A DNA stretch of 64,000 nucleotides from Methylocystis echinoides (GCF_027923385.1 NZ_BSEC01000001.1:2678501-2742500); one strand, 5' to 3'. Positions 1 through 8,947 are shown, numbered from the stretch's first letter. Numbers and translations are program-made. The notes: generated from the letters alone by a model not told the origin.

Positions 1-95
1 TGGCCGCCTGAGACTGCCGCCTCGCTTAGTGCTAGGTCGAGTTGCATGCGCCCGATCTCGCGCAGGCTCTCGATGATATCATCTCCCAACTTCAT
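1..95 (-). CDS. Partial hypothetical protein of the left integrative element
   Basis: An ATG at 95 opens a frame that stays open to the window edge (31 codons visible). The N-terminus begins MKLGDDIIESLREIGR and reads as an amphipathic helix. A GGAG ribosome-binding site lies about 8 bases upstream. It follows the 126-668 gene by 30 bases on the same strand, so it is probably the next gene of the same operon. The rest lies outside the window and no family can be named. Confidence 0.5.
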   Translation of the reverse strand, partial: MKLGDDIIESLREIGRMQLDLALSEAAVSGG

Positions 96-125
96 GCTTT
101 CGACTCCAGGTTTGGAAGGCCATTC

Positions 126-668
126 TCAATCACGGAACCATGGGCGTGGGGCAGGCTCCTCTTCCTCTCCGTTGCGGCGTTTGCGGGCGGCTCCGGTGGT
201 GAGATTGATCGTCACCGTCTCATCCCGAGCGATGTTTCGGATTACGAGTTTTTCGGGCCAGCCTCCCACGGGCTCACTCCACCAGGCGCGCGTAGGGTCG
301 AGTTTCTGGGCCAGGCCCAGAAATTCCCCGGGTGCCGGCGGCTCTCCGATTTTTACGTCATTGGTGAGAAATTCGCCGGGCTGCTTCCCCTCACTCGAAT
401 TTCTGGCACGGTTCCCGAAAATCACGGCGTCGGAGTCGGGCTCCATTTTTGCGACCCCGGGTCGCGAAATCGCATTTCCATTTTCGGACCCGCTGGACCC
501 TGAAATTCGATCCGGCAGACTTGCGTCATCCTCAACACTTGCGACAGGCACACTTGCGACACGGCGGCGCTCCCATGTGCGGCGGCTGATCCCTTCGGCC
601 TCCCACGGGCGCAGCCGGGAGAGGGCGTTGGCCAAATACTGGTCGCGGGGCTGGCGCTGCCTGGTCAT
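126..668 (-). CDS. Hypothetical protein, mobile-element operon
   Basis: This 180-residue protein begins MTRQRQPRDQYLANALSRL. Its N-terminal 40 residues are rich in Arg and Trp (a segment reading ISRRTWERRR looks like a short helix-turn-helix recognition helix), which would suit nucleic-acid binding. The middle is Ser/Gly/Asn rich and probably disordered. The C-terminus holds a short beta-rich stretch (KLVIRNIARDETVTINL). Its ATG overlaps the stop of the upstream 665-1867 gene as ATGA, so the two are translationally coupled. I do not recognise the family. Confidence 0.6.
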   Translation of the reverse strand: MTRQRQPRDQYLANALSRLRPWEAEGISRRTWERRRVASVPVASVEDDASLPDRISGSSGSENGNAISRPGVAKMEPDSDAVIFGNRARNSSEGKQPGEFLTNDVKIGEPPAPGEFLGLAQKLDPTRAWWSEPVGGWPEKLVIRNIARDETVTINLTTGAARKRRNGEEEEPAPRPWFRD

Positions 669-1867
669 TGCGCGCCTCCCCAGTTGCGGATCCGCTCCCA
701 GATCCAGACCGGCTCGAAGCCCGACTGCCGACGAAATTCGTCGCCAGTCGCTGCGGGAAATCTTCGAGCTTCCTCGTGCCGGACGCCGGCCAGTGGAGCT
801 GGCGCGCCGATCCTGCCGGAGGTCTTCTGCCTCGCGTAAACCGCAAGCAACGCCAGCTCGGATAGTGACAACTCGCTCCCCCCACCATCAGCGCCCGGAG
901 GCGCTGGTAAGCGCTGCAGGAGGCCTTGCAGCAGTGTCAGTGTCTCGGAGATTGGTTCGCTCTCGCTCACCTTTCCGATCGAAGACGGACCGGTCTTTTC
1001 TGTCGAATGAGCCGAAGGCCCGACCGGCCGGAGAGTGGCTGAGACTGTTTCGTGTTCCACAGAGTTATCTAGAGAGACGTAGTCTCTCTTATTGTGGGCG
1101 CACGTTTCAGTCTCACCTTGGCTGTTAGAGGCGTTTTGCTGGCGGTAGTAGGTTGCGCGCGAGACGCCCTTCGCAACCCATGGCCGCATCTTTTCCTTTG
1201 ATTGCTCACGAGGCGCGGCCCCGTCGGCCCGGCGCTTGGCCCGCATGCGAAGCTTGTTCGCTTCACGCCTTCGATCGCGACCATCTTCCCGGAGCCCTTC
1301 AACCGACCAGTCAGCCGCGCCGAACGTTCGAAGGCTGAGCTCCTCCCGCTCGTCATAATCGACGCTGAAACGCTTGGCGGCTTCGTGGGGGCTCACCAAG
1401 CGATGGCGACGTCTAGTCCACCCCTCGCCGTCATTCATGCCACGGGCGATGGCGGCGTAGATCTTCTCATGCATGTGGGCGCCATGCCGATCGACGATGT
1501 CTTCGATCGCCTTCCGCGCGGGGGAGTCTTTCGCCCCCAAGGCAGCTTCGACGGTGGCCTCCGGCCAGCGGCGCGGAACCTTCCAATGCTTTTCGAAATA
1601 GCGGCCCGCTTTGAAGATGCTGAGCGCGTTGCCGCAGAGAAAGCCGAATACCTCCCAGTAACCGAGGCGGTGTGCGCGCCCTCGGTCGGGCCCCATCAGC
1701 GAGCGTGCTTCGCCGCAGCGGCGACCTGCCAAGCCGTGAGGCGGCGCTTTTCCTTTGACACTAGCGCCATACGGCCCTATTTTTTTAGGGTCACGGGTTG
1801 AGAGCTCTGGACGAAATTCTAGCCCCGCAGTGATCGCATCCACTGCGGGGTTTTCCATTTGAAGCAT
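665..1867 (-). CDS. Putative replication/DNA-binding-type accessory protein, start uncertain
   Basis: The frame is 400 codons long, but the N-terminal 57 residues look like shadow translation. From an internal ATG at 1696 the protein reads MGPDRGRAHRLGYWEVFGFL and becomes convincing: a helical domain to about residue 200, an Arg/Lys-rich stretch, then KGVSRATYYRQQ, which resembles a helix-turn-helix, and a low-complexity C-terminus. A 24-codon frame starting at ATG 1770 (MALVSKEKRRLTAWQV...) ends in TGA overlapping that ATG (TGATG). Either a coupled leader peptide precedes the gene, or one base has been lost and the 24 codons are the true N-terminus. The protein is not assigned to a named family. 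Confidence 0.55.
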   Translation of the reverse strand: MLQMENPAVDAITAGLEFRPELSTRDPKKIGPYGASVKGKAPPHGLAGRRCGEARSLMGPDRGRAHRLGYWEVFGFLCGNALSIFKAGRYFEKHWKVPRRWPEATVEAALGAKDSPARKAIEDIVDRHGAHMHEKIYAAIARGMNDGEGWTRRRHRLVSPHEAAKRFSVDYDEREELSLRTFGAADWSVEGLREDGRDRRREANKLRMRAKRRADGAAPREQSKEKMRPWVAKGVSRATYYRQQNASNSQGETETCAHNKRDYVSLDNSVEHETVSATLRPVGPSAHSTEKTGPSSIGKVSESEPISETLTLLQGLLQRLPAPPGADGGGSELSLSELALLAVYARQKTSGRIGAPAPLAGVRHEEARRFPAATGDEFRRQSGFEPVWIWERIRNWGGAQ

Positions 1868-2006
1868 GCTGGTTGCTCCTGTCTTCTCTCGGTTTACCGG
1901 TCATTTTCGAACTCCGTGGCTGGGTGAAGCTGATCGATGCAGGGAACGCGGCTCGGAGCACGCCGAGCACGCGCAGGCGCGCCTCGTGGGCGGCGGGTGA
2001 GATCAT
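1791..2006 (-). CDS. Small hypothetical ORF in mobile-element operon
   Basis: This 71-codon frame starts with an ATG that overlaps the stop of the 2003-2257 gene (ATGA), as do the other junctions in this operon. The C-terminal half contains a CDHC pair that could bind a metal. It overlaps the 5' end of the 400-codon frame, but not the likely true start of that gene at 1696. Coding status rests mainly on the coupled start. Confidence 0.4.
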   Translation of the reverse strand: MISPAAHEARLRVLGVLRAAFPASISFTQPRSSKMTGKPREDRSNQHASNGKPRSGCDHCGARISSRALNP

Positions 2007-2257
2007 GCCGCCTCCTCGTCTTCGGGCGAGGCCCAGCCGTTCGCGACCCTGATCGCCTGGATCTGGTCGATGATCGTTCGATAGAACATCGCGTCATGTC
2101 GAAAATCGTCGACCACGCCGCCAGTCGGCGGCTTACCCCGCTTTGGATTAAGCACGCGATCGATGGAGTTCGCGCGAACTTCGAGCATATCCAGAAGGCG
2201 TTCAGCCTTCTCAGCGTCGAGCTCAATGGTGAGGGTGGGTTTGGGGGCGGCGCTCAT
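2003..2257 (-). CDS. Small hypothetical protein, 84 aa
   Basis: The ATG at 2257 overlaps the stop of the AlpA-like gene (ATGA), which fixes the start; the frame extends further upstream but that part is antisense to the regulator gene. The protein is helical and acidic, beginning MSAAPKPTLTIELDAEKAER and ending in an EDEEAA tail. No motif tells me its function. It belongs to the same minus-strand operon, downstream of the regulator. Confidence 0.6.
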   Translation of the reverse strand: MSAAPKPTLTIELDAEKAERLLDMLEVRANSIDRVLNPKRGKPPTGGVVDDFRHDAMFYRTIIDQIQAIRVANGWASPEDEEAA

Positions 2258-2535
2258 GCGGCCTCCCCGTCTTCGGCGCGGTGCTGGCGTTCTCCAGCAG
2301 CGACCTTCGCTTTGGCGCGGGCTTCCGTAGCGGTGCGCACCGTGGCGCCGCGTTCGGCGATTCGTGCCTGCACCCAATCGAGGACTTCCTGCCGAACGAA
2401 TGCGAGGCGCTTCTCGCCGAGCATGACGGCTTGCGGAAAGTTGCCCTGCGAGCGCCGCACGTTTATGCTCGTGCGACTTAGGCTTGTGACCCTTATCGTT
2501 TCGTTCATTGAGATCAGTGTTGGTGCGTCGGTCAA
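2254..2535 (-). CDS. AlpA-family DNA-binding regulator / excisionase-like protein
   Basis: This 93-residue protein carries the MerR-type winged-helix pattern of phage AlpA regulators: a V-T-S-L-S-R-T-S-I helix-turn (about residues 16-24), G-x-FP-x-A-V-x-L-G-E-K-R (about 31-43) and a V-L-D-W-V helix. AlpA proteins act as activators or excisionase-like directionality factors for P4-type integrases, which matches the integrase just upstream at 2756-3919. It heads the minus-strand operon running to the left edge. A second Met at residue 10 is an alternative start. Confidence 0.85.
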   Translation of the reverse strand: MTDAPTLISMNETIRVTSLSRTSINVRRSQGNFPQAVMLGEKRLAFVRQEVLDWVQARIAERGATVRTATEARAKAKVAAGERQHRAEDGEAA

Positions 2536-2692
2536 AGTCCGCTCCTACGTTTCGAGCGGCAAAGACAACAAGGCCACTCACGTTGAACGGTTGTCGAATT
2601 TCATCATAACGGCGGGATTCTCAATAGGGCACTCGGCAAACTCGCTAGGATAGCTCCCAAGCCGACGCGCGCGCCCAATGATTTATTGGCTG

Positions 2693-2720
2693 AAAAAATC
2701 TCCCGCTTCGTTTTTGCGGG
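2693..2720 (-). terminator. Rho-independent terminator after integrase
   Basis: Read on the minus strand, a CCCGC stem (2720-2716) pairs with GCGGG (2706-2702) around a 9-base loop and is followed within three bases by six T (2698-2693). It lies 36 bases after the integrase stop and separates it from the AlpA-like operon. Confidence 0.7.
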
Positions 2721-2755
2721 CGTGGTTTTTCGGCAAAGCCAACAAAACCGCGGCG

Positions 2756-3919
2756 TCAGGGCGAGCAATAATCGCTCCACGCCTGCATCAATTCGCGGCG
2801 CTTTTCCAGCGCCGTAGAGCGCCTGTAAGCCGCCTCCACGGCGTTCCCTATCTCATGGGCTAATGCCGCTTCGGCGATCTCGCGCGGAGCGCCAGCGATG
2901 TCGCCACACCAATCGCGAAACGCAGACCGCATCCCGTGCACGGTCGCGGCCTTGTCGGGCGACGCCAATCGCAGGGCCTTCGTCAGCGCCGTGTCGCTCA
3001 AGGGCCGGTCGGCGACGGCGCCCTCAAAGATAAGGGCGCATGTCGCTCGCTGGCGCCTTGCCTCGATGATCGCCAGCGCCCGGTCGCACAGGGGGACGAC
3101 ATGCGGCTTGCCCGCCTTCATCCGATCGGCCGGGACGGTCCACGTTCGGGCCCTCAGGTCGATTTCAGAAAAGGTCGCCCCCCGGACCTCGCCGGACCTC
3201 GCCGCGGTGAGGGTCAAGAATTCGACCGCGCGCGCGGCGCATCCGGTCGATTCGCGCAGCGCCCCCATCATCTCGGGGACGGCGGCATAGGCGAGCGCGG
3301 CATGATGACCCCTTTCGAGCTTCCGGCGGGCCGGCATGACCTTATCGAGCAGCCCCCGCCAGCGGGCCGGATTGCCGGCCGCACGCCATTCGTGCGCGAT
3401 GGCGTAGTCGATGACCGCCAGAATCCGCGAGCGCAGCCGATCGGCTGTCTCGGGTCTCTCGGCCCAGTGCGGCAGGATGCAGGCTTTGACGTCGCCCATG
3501 GCGATTTCCGCCACGGGGAGGTCATGCAGGGGCTTGGCATACTCCCGCAGGGTCATTTCCCACTGGGCGCGATGCTTGTCGTTTTTCCACTCGGGCGCCT
3601 TGGCGGCGAGCAGCTCGTCCATGCAGTCTCGGAAGGTGACGACCCGGGCCGGCTTCCGCTCAGCCGCAGGGTCGAGCCCGCGCGCCAATTTGTCGCGGAT
3701 GGCCTCGGCCTTCTGCCGGGCCAGCGCCAGCGAGACGGGCGCCGTCCCCTGCCCATAGCCGCCAAGGCCCAATTCCCGGCGAACGGTCCCCCGGCGGTAA
3801 ATAAAGAACCATTGCCGCGAGCCGCCGGCGCGGACCCGCAGGAAGAGCCCGTCCCCGTCCGCATAGATGCCCGGCTTGGTCAAATTTTTGAGGTTGGACT
3901 CCCGGAGTCGGTGCCGCAC
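2756..3919 (-). CDS. Tyrosine recombinase, P4-type integrase
   Basis: The enzyme catalyses site-specific integration and excision of a mobile element. The N-terminal 90 residues are the DUF4102-type arm-binding domain (GIYADGDGLFLRVRAGGSRQW...), followed by a SAM-like core-binding domain and the catalytic domain. Catalytic residues visible are R241 (AARSGEVRG), H328-R331 (HGMR), H355 (LAHE) and nucleophile Y365. The length of 387 is normal for the family. The start is a GTG at 3919. It marks the boundary of an element extending to the left; core genes begin about 200 bases to the right. No tRNA lies beside it, so the attachment site is not evident. Confidence 0.93.
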   Translation of the reverse strand: MRHRLRESNLKNLTKPGIYADGDGLFLRVRAGGSRQWFFIYRRGTVRRELGLGGYGQGTAPVSLALARQKAEAIRDKLARGLDPAAERKPARVVTFRDCMDELLAAKAPEWKNDKHRAQWEMTLREYAKPLHDLPVAEIAMGDVKACILPHWAERPETADRLRSRILAVIDYAIAHEWRAAGNPARWRGLLDKVMPARRKLERGHHAALAYAAVPEMMGALRESTGCAARAVEFLTLTAARSGEVRGATFSEIDLRARTWTVPADRMKAGKPHVVPLCDRALAIIEARRQRATCALIFEGAVADRPLSDTALTKALRLASPDKAATVHGMRSAFRDWCGDIAGAPREIAEAALAHEIGNAVEAAYRRSTALEKRRELMQAWSDYCSP

Positions 3920-4126
3920 CTTTTTGCGCCCCCAAACCGCAAACCTCGCCGGGGGGCGAGATTTGGCTAAAATCCATTTGCCATAACGACCCCTTTGACC
4001 ATATCGACATTTTTGGTAATCTCAAGGTGGATGTTGGCGGTAAAGTCAATAAAATCAGCGTCTTGGCGGGCACCGTCTCCGCCAGCCGCCCCGCCGCCGG
4101 GAAAGAATGGGCAAACGAGGTTGGCC

Positions 4127-4219
4127 ATGAATGAGTTCGGCAACGGCTTTCTCCTCAACGCGCTCATCGGATTCGTGCTGGCGCTGCTCGTCTCCTTCGC
4201 TTTCGTCTGGTACCGCTGA
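4127..4219 (+). CDS. Small single-pass membrane protein, 30 aa
   Basis: A short frame beginning MNEFGNGFLLNALIGFVLAL and ending in VWYR encodes one hydrophobic helix (about residues 8-28) flanked by charged ends. GAGG lies about 8 bases before the ATG. Its stop lies directly before the stop of the convergent DUF202 gene. The size and layout fit the small membrane proteins often missed in annotation. No function can be read from sequence. Confidence 0.45.
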   Translation: MNEFGNGFLLNALIGFVLALLVSFAFVWYR

Positions 4220-4600
4220 TCAGCCGACCGCGAGCCAGGCGCTGAAGCCCGCAACCGCCAGCACAAGCGCCGACAAAGCGAAAAGCGTGGCGTGAGTCGC
4301 GCGCGGCTGATGCAGCGCGCGATCCTCCAGGAGCCGCGCGGTTCGAAGGAATCGGACTGTCGCCACCACGATCAGCGTCACGCCGGCCCAGACCAGCGCC
4401 ACCCCGCCATAGCGCCCGGCAGGACTGGCCAACCGATGCAGGCGGAGGAGATTCGATTCGCCTGCGCCCGCGGCCAGCGCCAGCAAAAACAGATTGAAAC
4501 GCTCAATGACGAAGCCCAGTGCGATCACGGCGACGCCGGTGCGCACCCAGGCCAGGAAAGTTCGCTCGTTGGCGGCGAGATTTGCGTAATCGGGAATCAT
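4220..4600 (-). CDS. DUF202 (YidH-family) membrane protein
   Basis: The protein is about 126 residues and has three hydrophobic segments. It starts with the family signature N-L-A-A-N-E-R-T-F-L-A-W-V-R-T-G. YidH/DUF202 proteins are small inner-membrane proteins of unknown role. The ATG at 4600 was chosen over the ATG eight codons upstream because AGGAGG lies nine bases before it. The conserved motif immediately after the start makes the family call secure. Confidence 0.85.
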   Translation of the reverse strand: MIPDYANLAANERTFLAWVRTGVAVIALGFVIERFNLFLLALAAGAGESNLLRLHRLASPAGRYGGVALVWAGVTLIVVATVRFLRTARLLEDRALHQPRATHATLFALSALVLAVAGFSAWLAVG

Positions 4601-4724
4601 CGGCGCAACCTCCTGCCCAAGCATTTAGGTCGCCCGTCATTGCCGCCCCGGCGCCGAATGCCTATAACATCGGAGGCGTGGCGAAGCCGCGCCCGAGGCC
4701 ACTCTCACATTTTCGCGAGCCGAA

Positions 4725-5858
4725 ATGCCCTGGAGCGATCAAGGCGGCCCACGCAACCAGAATAATTCGCCATGGGGACAGCAGGGCGGACCCTGGGGTC
4801 AGGGGCCGGGCGGACAACCGCCCGATCTGGAAGAGCTGCTCCGACGCAGTCAGGAAGGAATCAGGCAAATCCTGCCCGCCGGTTTCGGCGGCGGCGGGAT
4901 TGCGATTCTCGTCCTTCTGACGCTCCTCGCCTGGCTGCTGTCCGGTTTCTATACGGTCGGTCCCAATGAGATCGGGCTCAATCTGATCTTCGGGAAATAC
5001 CGCGGCAAGACGCAGGCGGGCCTCAACTACAATCTGCCGGCCCCGGTCGGCTCGGTCGTCAAGCTCGCCGTCACCGACCGCAACGTCACCGATGTCGGCT
5101 TCCGTGAGGAGGCGCCAGTCGAGGGGCGTCGGCGCGGGCCGCAGAGTCCGCATCTCGGCCCGGACGCGCCGGAAGAAAGCCTGATGCTCACCGGCGACGA
5201 AAACATCGCCGATGTGAAGTTCCGCGTCGTCTGGCAGATCGATCCGTCGAAGCCGGAGGACTACGCCTTCAATGTCGCCAATCCGCACACCACGGTGAAA
5301 GCAGTGGCGGAAAGCGCGATGCGCGAGATCGTCGGTCAGTCGCAGATTCAGAAGATTCTCACCGCGGACCGCAAACTCATCGAACCGGCCTCTCAGGCGC
5401 TGATGCAGAAGGTGCTGAACGATTATCGTAGCGGCGTGCTGGTGCTTCAGGTGCTGCTGCTGTCGGTCGATCCGCCGCAGCAGGTCATCGCCGCCTTCCG
5501 AGACGTGACCGCCGCCCAGCAGGATCTGCAAAGACTCGGCAATGAGGCGGAGGCTTACGCCAACCGCGTCGTGCCGGAGGCGCGCGGCGCCTCGGCGCGC
5601 ATCCTTCAGGAGGCCGAAGCCTATCGCGAGCAGATCGTCGCCGAGGCGCGCGGTCAGGCGTCGCGATTCGACCAGATCTACGCGGAATACAGGAACGCGC
5701 CGGCGATCACCCGCCAGCGCCTCTACATCGAAACCATGGAGCGCGTGCTCGGGGGCGCCGAGAAGGTGATTCTCGACGATCCCGCCAAGGGCGGCGCAAG
5801 CGTCGCGCCCTTCGTGCCCCTGCCCTCCTTCACGCCCTTCCACGGAGGCCAGAAGTGA
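4725..5858 (+). CDS. hflK: FtsH protease modulator HflK
   Basis: HflK forms with HflC a large membrane complex that encloses and modulates the FtsH protease. The 377-residue protein has a Gly/Gln/Pro-rich cytoplasmic N-terminus (to about residue 50), one transmembrane helix (about 57-75), and then the SPFH/band-7 domain in the periplasm (FYTVGPNEIGLNLIFGKY...). A long Ala/Glu-rich coiled coil (about 265-320) carries the assembly. The stop overlaps the hflC start (GTGA). A DegP-type protease follows hflC, a common arrangement in alphaproteobacteria. Confidence 0.96.
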   Translation: MPWSDQGGPRNQNNSPWGQQGGPWGQGPGGQPPDLEELLRRSQEGIRQILPAGFGGGGIAILVLLTLLAWLLSGFYTVGPNEIGLNLIFGKYRGKTQAGLNYNLPAPVGSVVKLAVTDRNVTDVGFREEAPVEGRRRGPQSPHLGPDAPEESLMLTGDENIADVKFRVVWQIDPSKPEDYAFNVANPHTTVKAVAESAMREIVGQSQIQKILTADRKLIEPASQALMQKVLNDYRSGVLVLQVLLLSVDPPQQVIAAFRDVTAAQQDLQRLGNEAEAYANRVVPEARGASARILQEAEAYREQIVAEARGQASRFDQIYAEYRNAPAITRQRLYIETMERVLGGAEKVILDDPAKGGASVAPFVPLPSFTPFHGGQK

Positions 5859-6778
5859 AGAACGGGCTCTATTTCATCGTCGCGCTGCTCGCGCTTCTCG
5901 GTCTCGCCGCGCTCGCCGGCGCGATGTTCACCGTCGAGCAGACCGAGCAGGCGCTGGTGCTGCGGTTTGGCGAACCCGTCGCCGGCCGCGGCCTGATCAC
6001 CGAGCCGGGGCTGCATTTCAAAATCCCCCTCATCGAGAATGTCGTCACCTTCGACAATCGTATTCTCGATGTGGAGAGCCCCAATCTTGAAGTGCTCGCC
6101 GCGGATAATCAGCGGCTGGAGGTCGACAGCTTCATTCGCTACCGCATCGTCGACGCGCTCAAGTTCTACCAGTCGGTGAACAGCGTCCTGGGCGCCAACA
6201 ACCAGCTCGGCTCGGTGTTGAATTCGGCCGTGCGCCGCGTCCTCTCGGAGGCCAATCAGCAGCAGATCGTCAGAGACGAGCGCGCCAAGCTGATGGCGCG
6301 GATCAAGGAACAGGCTGACACCGAGGCGCGGCGGTTCGGCGTGCAGGTCGTCGACGCCCGCATTCGCCGGGTCGACCTGCCCCAGCAGATTTCCGAGAAG
6401 GTCTTCGGCCGGATGCAGACCGAGCGTCAGCGTGAGGCGGCGGAATATCGCGCGCAGGGCTCCGAGCAGGCGCAGAAGATCACCGCCAAGGCCGACCGCG
6501 ATGTGGTCGTGCTCAAGGCCGAAGCCCAGCAGAAGGCCGACCAGATCAAGGGCGAAGGCGACGCCGAGCGTAACCGCATCTTCGCGGAGGCCTTCGGCAA
6601 GGACCCGGATTTCTTCGCCTTCTATCGCTCGATGCAGGCCTATGAGACTGCGTTCAAATCGGGCGAAACCCGCTTTCTTGTCAGTCCGCGTTCCGAGTTC
6701 TTCCGCTTTTTCTCCGCGCCCGACGCCCCCGCCGCCGCAGGCGGACCGGCGGCGGCGACGCCGGCGCAAAAGCGGTAA
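5855..6778 (+). CDS. hflC: FtsH protease modulator HflC
   Basis: HflC is the partner of HflK. The 307-residue protein has an N-terminal transmembrane helix (about 4-25), then the SPFH domain (VEQTEQALVLRFGEP...) and a helical stretch with E-A-Q-Q-K-A-D-Q heptads. It ends in an Ala/Pro-rich tail. It starts with GTG overlapping the hflK stop, with GGAGG about seven bases upstream, so translation is coupled and the two subunits are made in balance. A small hairpin (CTCCCG-CTT-CGGGAG, 6799-6813) follows the stop. Confidence 0.96.
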   Translation: MKNGLYFIVALLALLGLAALAGAMFTVEQTEQALVLRFGEPVAGRGLITEPGLHFKIPLIENVVTFDNRILDVESPNLEVLAADNQRLEVDSFIRYRIVDALKFYQSVNSVLGANNQLGSVLNSAVRRVLSEANQQQIVRDERAKLMARIKEQADTEARRFGVQVVDARIRRVDLPQQISEKVFGRMQTERQREAAEYRAQGSEQAQKITAKADRDVVVLKAEAQQKADQIKGEGDAERNRIFAEAFGKDPDFFAFYRSMQAYETAFKSGETRFLVSPRSEFFRFFSAPDAPAAAGGPAAATPAQKR

Positions 6779-6926
6779 CAAAATCAGGAGCAGGCCGGCT
6801 CCCGCTTCGGGAGAATCGGTCGGAGTGTTCGCACGTCATTGAATGAGCGTGACTTTTCGTTGATTGGCCGCTTTCCAGCAATCCGAAAGCACGCTAAAGT
6901 TTAATTGTCCTCAGGAGACAACAGGC

Positions 6927-8402
6927 ATGACATTCGCATTTCGTCGCGCGGCAATGGCTTTCGCGGCGGCTACTTCCCTCTGGCTGGCCGCGCCGGCTTC
7001 GGCCAAGGGCCCGGACTCGCTCGCCGATCTCTCGACCCAGGTCTCCGACGCGGTGGTGAACATCTCGGCGACCCAGACGGTGGAGACCAAGCGCAAGGGC
7101 GGCGGCGGCGGCGAGGCGCCGAATCTTCCGCCAGGCGCGCCCTTCGACGACCTGTTCGAGGAATTCTTCAAGCGCCGCCAGGGCCAGGGCGCGCCCGAGA
7201 TGCCGCGCCAGCGCAAGTCATCGTCGCTTGGCTCGGGATTCGTGATCGATCCTTCCGGCATCATCATCACCAATAACCATGTCATCGCGGATGCGAATGA
7301 GGTGACGGTGATCTTCAACGATGGCCAGAAGCTCAAGGCGGAAGTCCTCGGCAAGGACCAGAAGGTCGATGTCGCCGTGCTGCGCGTGAAGCCGGAGAAG
7401 CCGCTGAAGGCGGTCAAGTTCGGCGACAGCGACAAGGCGCGCGTCGGCGACTGGGTGCTCGCGGTCGGCAATCCCTTCGGCCTCGGCGGCTCGGTGACGG
7501 CCGGCATCGTTTCGGCCCGCAACCGCAACATCGACAGCGGCCCCTACGACAACTACATCCAGACCGACGCCTCCATCAACAAGGGCAATTCCGGCGGCCC
7601 GCTGTTCAACATGGACGGCGAGGTGATCGGCATCAACACCGCGATCCTGTCGCCCTCGGGCGGCTCTGTCGGCATCGGCTTCGCGACGCCGGCCAATACG
7701 GTGCAGCCCGTCATCGAGCAGCTTCAGCAATATGGCGAGACGCGCCGCGGCTGGCTCGGCGTGCGCATCCAGAACGTCGATGACGCCATTGCCGAGACGC
7801 TCAATCTCGGCTCGGCGCGCGGCGCGCTGGTCGCCGGCGTGGACGACAAGGGCCCGTCGAAGCCGGCGGGCATCAAGGCCGGCGACGTCATCGTCCGGTT
7901 CGACGGCAAGCCGATCAAGGAATCGCGCGACCTTCCCAAGCTCGTGGCGGCGACGCCGGTGGGCAAGGATGTGGAGCTGGTGATTCTGCGCAGCGGCAAG
8001 GAGGAGACCAAGAAGGTCAAACTCGGTCGTCTCGAGGATGGCGAAAAGGTCGCTTCCCGCGAGGACGGCAAGGAGAAATCCGAGTCGGCCGGCCCCGCCG
8101 CGCAAAGCACCCTCGGTCTCGAACTGTCGCGCCTCACCGACGAGCTGCGGGCGCGCTACCAGATCAAGGACACCGTCAAGAACGGCGTGCTGATCACCTC
8201 GGTCGACCCCTCTTCAAGCGCCGCCGAGAAGCGGCTGCAGGCGGGCGAGATCCTGCTCGAGGTCAATCAGGAGCCGGTCAACGATCCCGCCGACGCCGTG
8301 AAGAAGATCAAGGCGCTGAAGGAGTCCGGCAAGAAGACCGCGCTGCTGATCGTCGCCAACGGCCAGGGCGACGCGCATTTCGTCGCCTTGCCGGTGGAGT
8401 GA
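6927..8402 (+). CDS. DegP/DegQ-type periplasmic serine endoprotease
   Basis: This is a trypsin-like HtrA protease for quality control of envelope proteins. A signal peptide (residues 1-26, ending APASA-K) precedes the protease domain with H118 (TNNHVI), D148 (VDVAVL) and S222 (GNSGGPL). Two PDZ domains follow (about 270-370 and 400-490). The ATG at 6927 was chosen because AGGAG sits nine bases upstream and the signal peptide begins there; the open frame extends 21 codons further up. The position after hflKC supports a joint role in membrane proteostasis. The exact orthologue (DegP, DegQ or MucD) cannot be fixed by eye. Confidence 0.94.
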   Translation: MTFAFRRAAMAFAAATSLWLAAPASAKGPDSLADLSTQVSDAVVNISATQTVETKRKGGGGGEAPNLPPGAPFDDLFEEFFKRRQGQGAPEMPRQRKSSSLGSGFVIDPSGIIITNNHVIADANEVTVIFNDGQKLKAEVLGKDQKVDVAVLRVKPEKPLKAVKFGDSDKARVGDWVLAVGNPFGLGGSVTAGIVSARNRNIDSGPYDNYIQTDASINKGNSGGPLFNMDGEVIGINTAILSPSGGSVGIGFATPANTVQPVIEQLQQYGETRRGWLGVRIQNVDDAIAETLNLGSARGALVAGVDDKGPSKPAGIKAGDVIVRFDGKPIKESRDLPKLVAATPVGKDVELVILRSGKEETKKVKLGRLEDGEKVASREDGKEKSESAGPAAQSTLGLELSRLTDELRARYQIKDTVKNGVLITSVDPSSSAAEKRLQAGEILLEVNQEPVNDPADAVKKIKALKESGKKTALLIVANGQGDAHFVALPVE

Positions 8403-8447
8403 AACAGACGTCGTCGGCGGCCTGTCTGAAGAAGGGGGAGACCGCCG

Positions 8448-8924
8448 ATGACGCGTATCATTCCAAGCCTCTGGTATGCGGAGAAGGCTGACGAAGCCGC
8501 AGCCTTCTACGCCGCCCTGCTCCCTGATTCCCGTGTCGACAGCGTCACGAGCCTCCCCGCGGACAGCCCGAGCGGTCCGGCAGGGTCCGTGAAGGTTGTG
8601 TCCTTCACGCTTCTCGGCCGGCCTTTCATGGCGATGAGCGCCGGCCCGTTCGAGCGTTTCAACCACGCGATTTCCTTCATGATAGAATGCGACGGCCAGG
8701 AAGAGGTCGATCGGCTCTGGGACGCGCTGTCAGAGGGCGGCGAGGTCGAGCAGTGCGGGTGGCTGCGGGATCGCTACGGGGTTTCGTGGCAGATCGTGCC
8801 GAAAGCCCTCGGTGAGATGATGATGGACCCGGACCGGACGAAAGCCGCGCGCGTCGCGCAGGCCATGATGACGATGGTCAAGCTCGACGTGGCCGAACTG
8901 AAACGCGCTTACCACGGCGCCTGA
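8448..8924 (+). CDS. VOC-superfamily (PhnB / 3-demethylubiquinone methyltransferase-like) protein
   Basis: The 158-residue protein starts IIPSLWYAEKADEAAAFYAAL, the typical beginning of PhnB-like glyoxalase-fold proteins. It ends with the family's D-R-Y-G-V-S-W-Q-I-V-P block followed by a helical tail (DPDRTKAARVAQAMM). Such proteins are annotated as 3-demethylubiquinone-9 3-methyltransferase-like, but few have a known substrate. A GGGGGAG ribosome-binding site precedes the ATG. It stands alone between the protease and a small secreted protein gene. Confidence 0.85.
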   Translation: MTRIIPSLWYAEKADEAAAFYAALLPDSRVDSVTSLPADSPSGPAGSVKVVSFTLLGRPFMAMSAGPFERFNHAISFMIECDGQEEVDRLWDALSEGGEVEQCGWLRDRYGVSWQIVPKALGEMMMDPDRTKAARVAQAMMTMVKLDVAELKRAYHGA

Positions 8925-8947
8925 GATCAACGGAAGGAGACGCGGAA

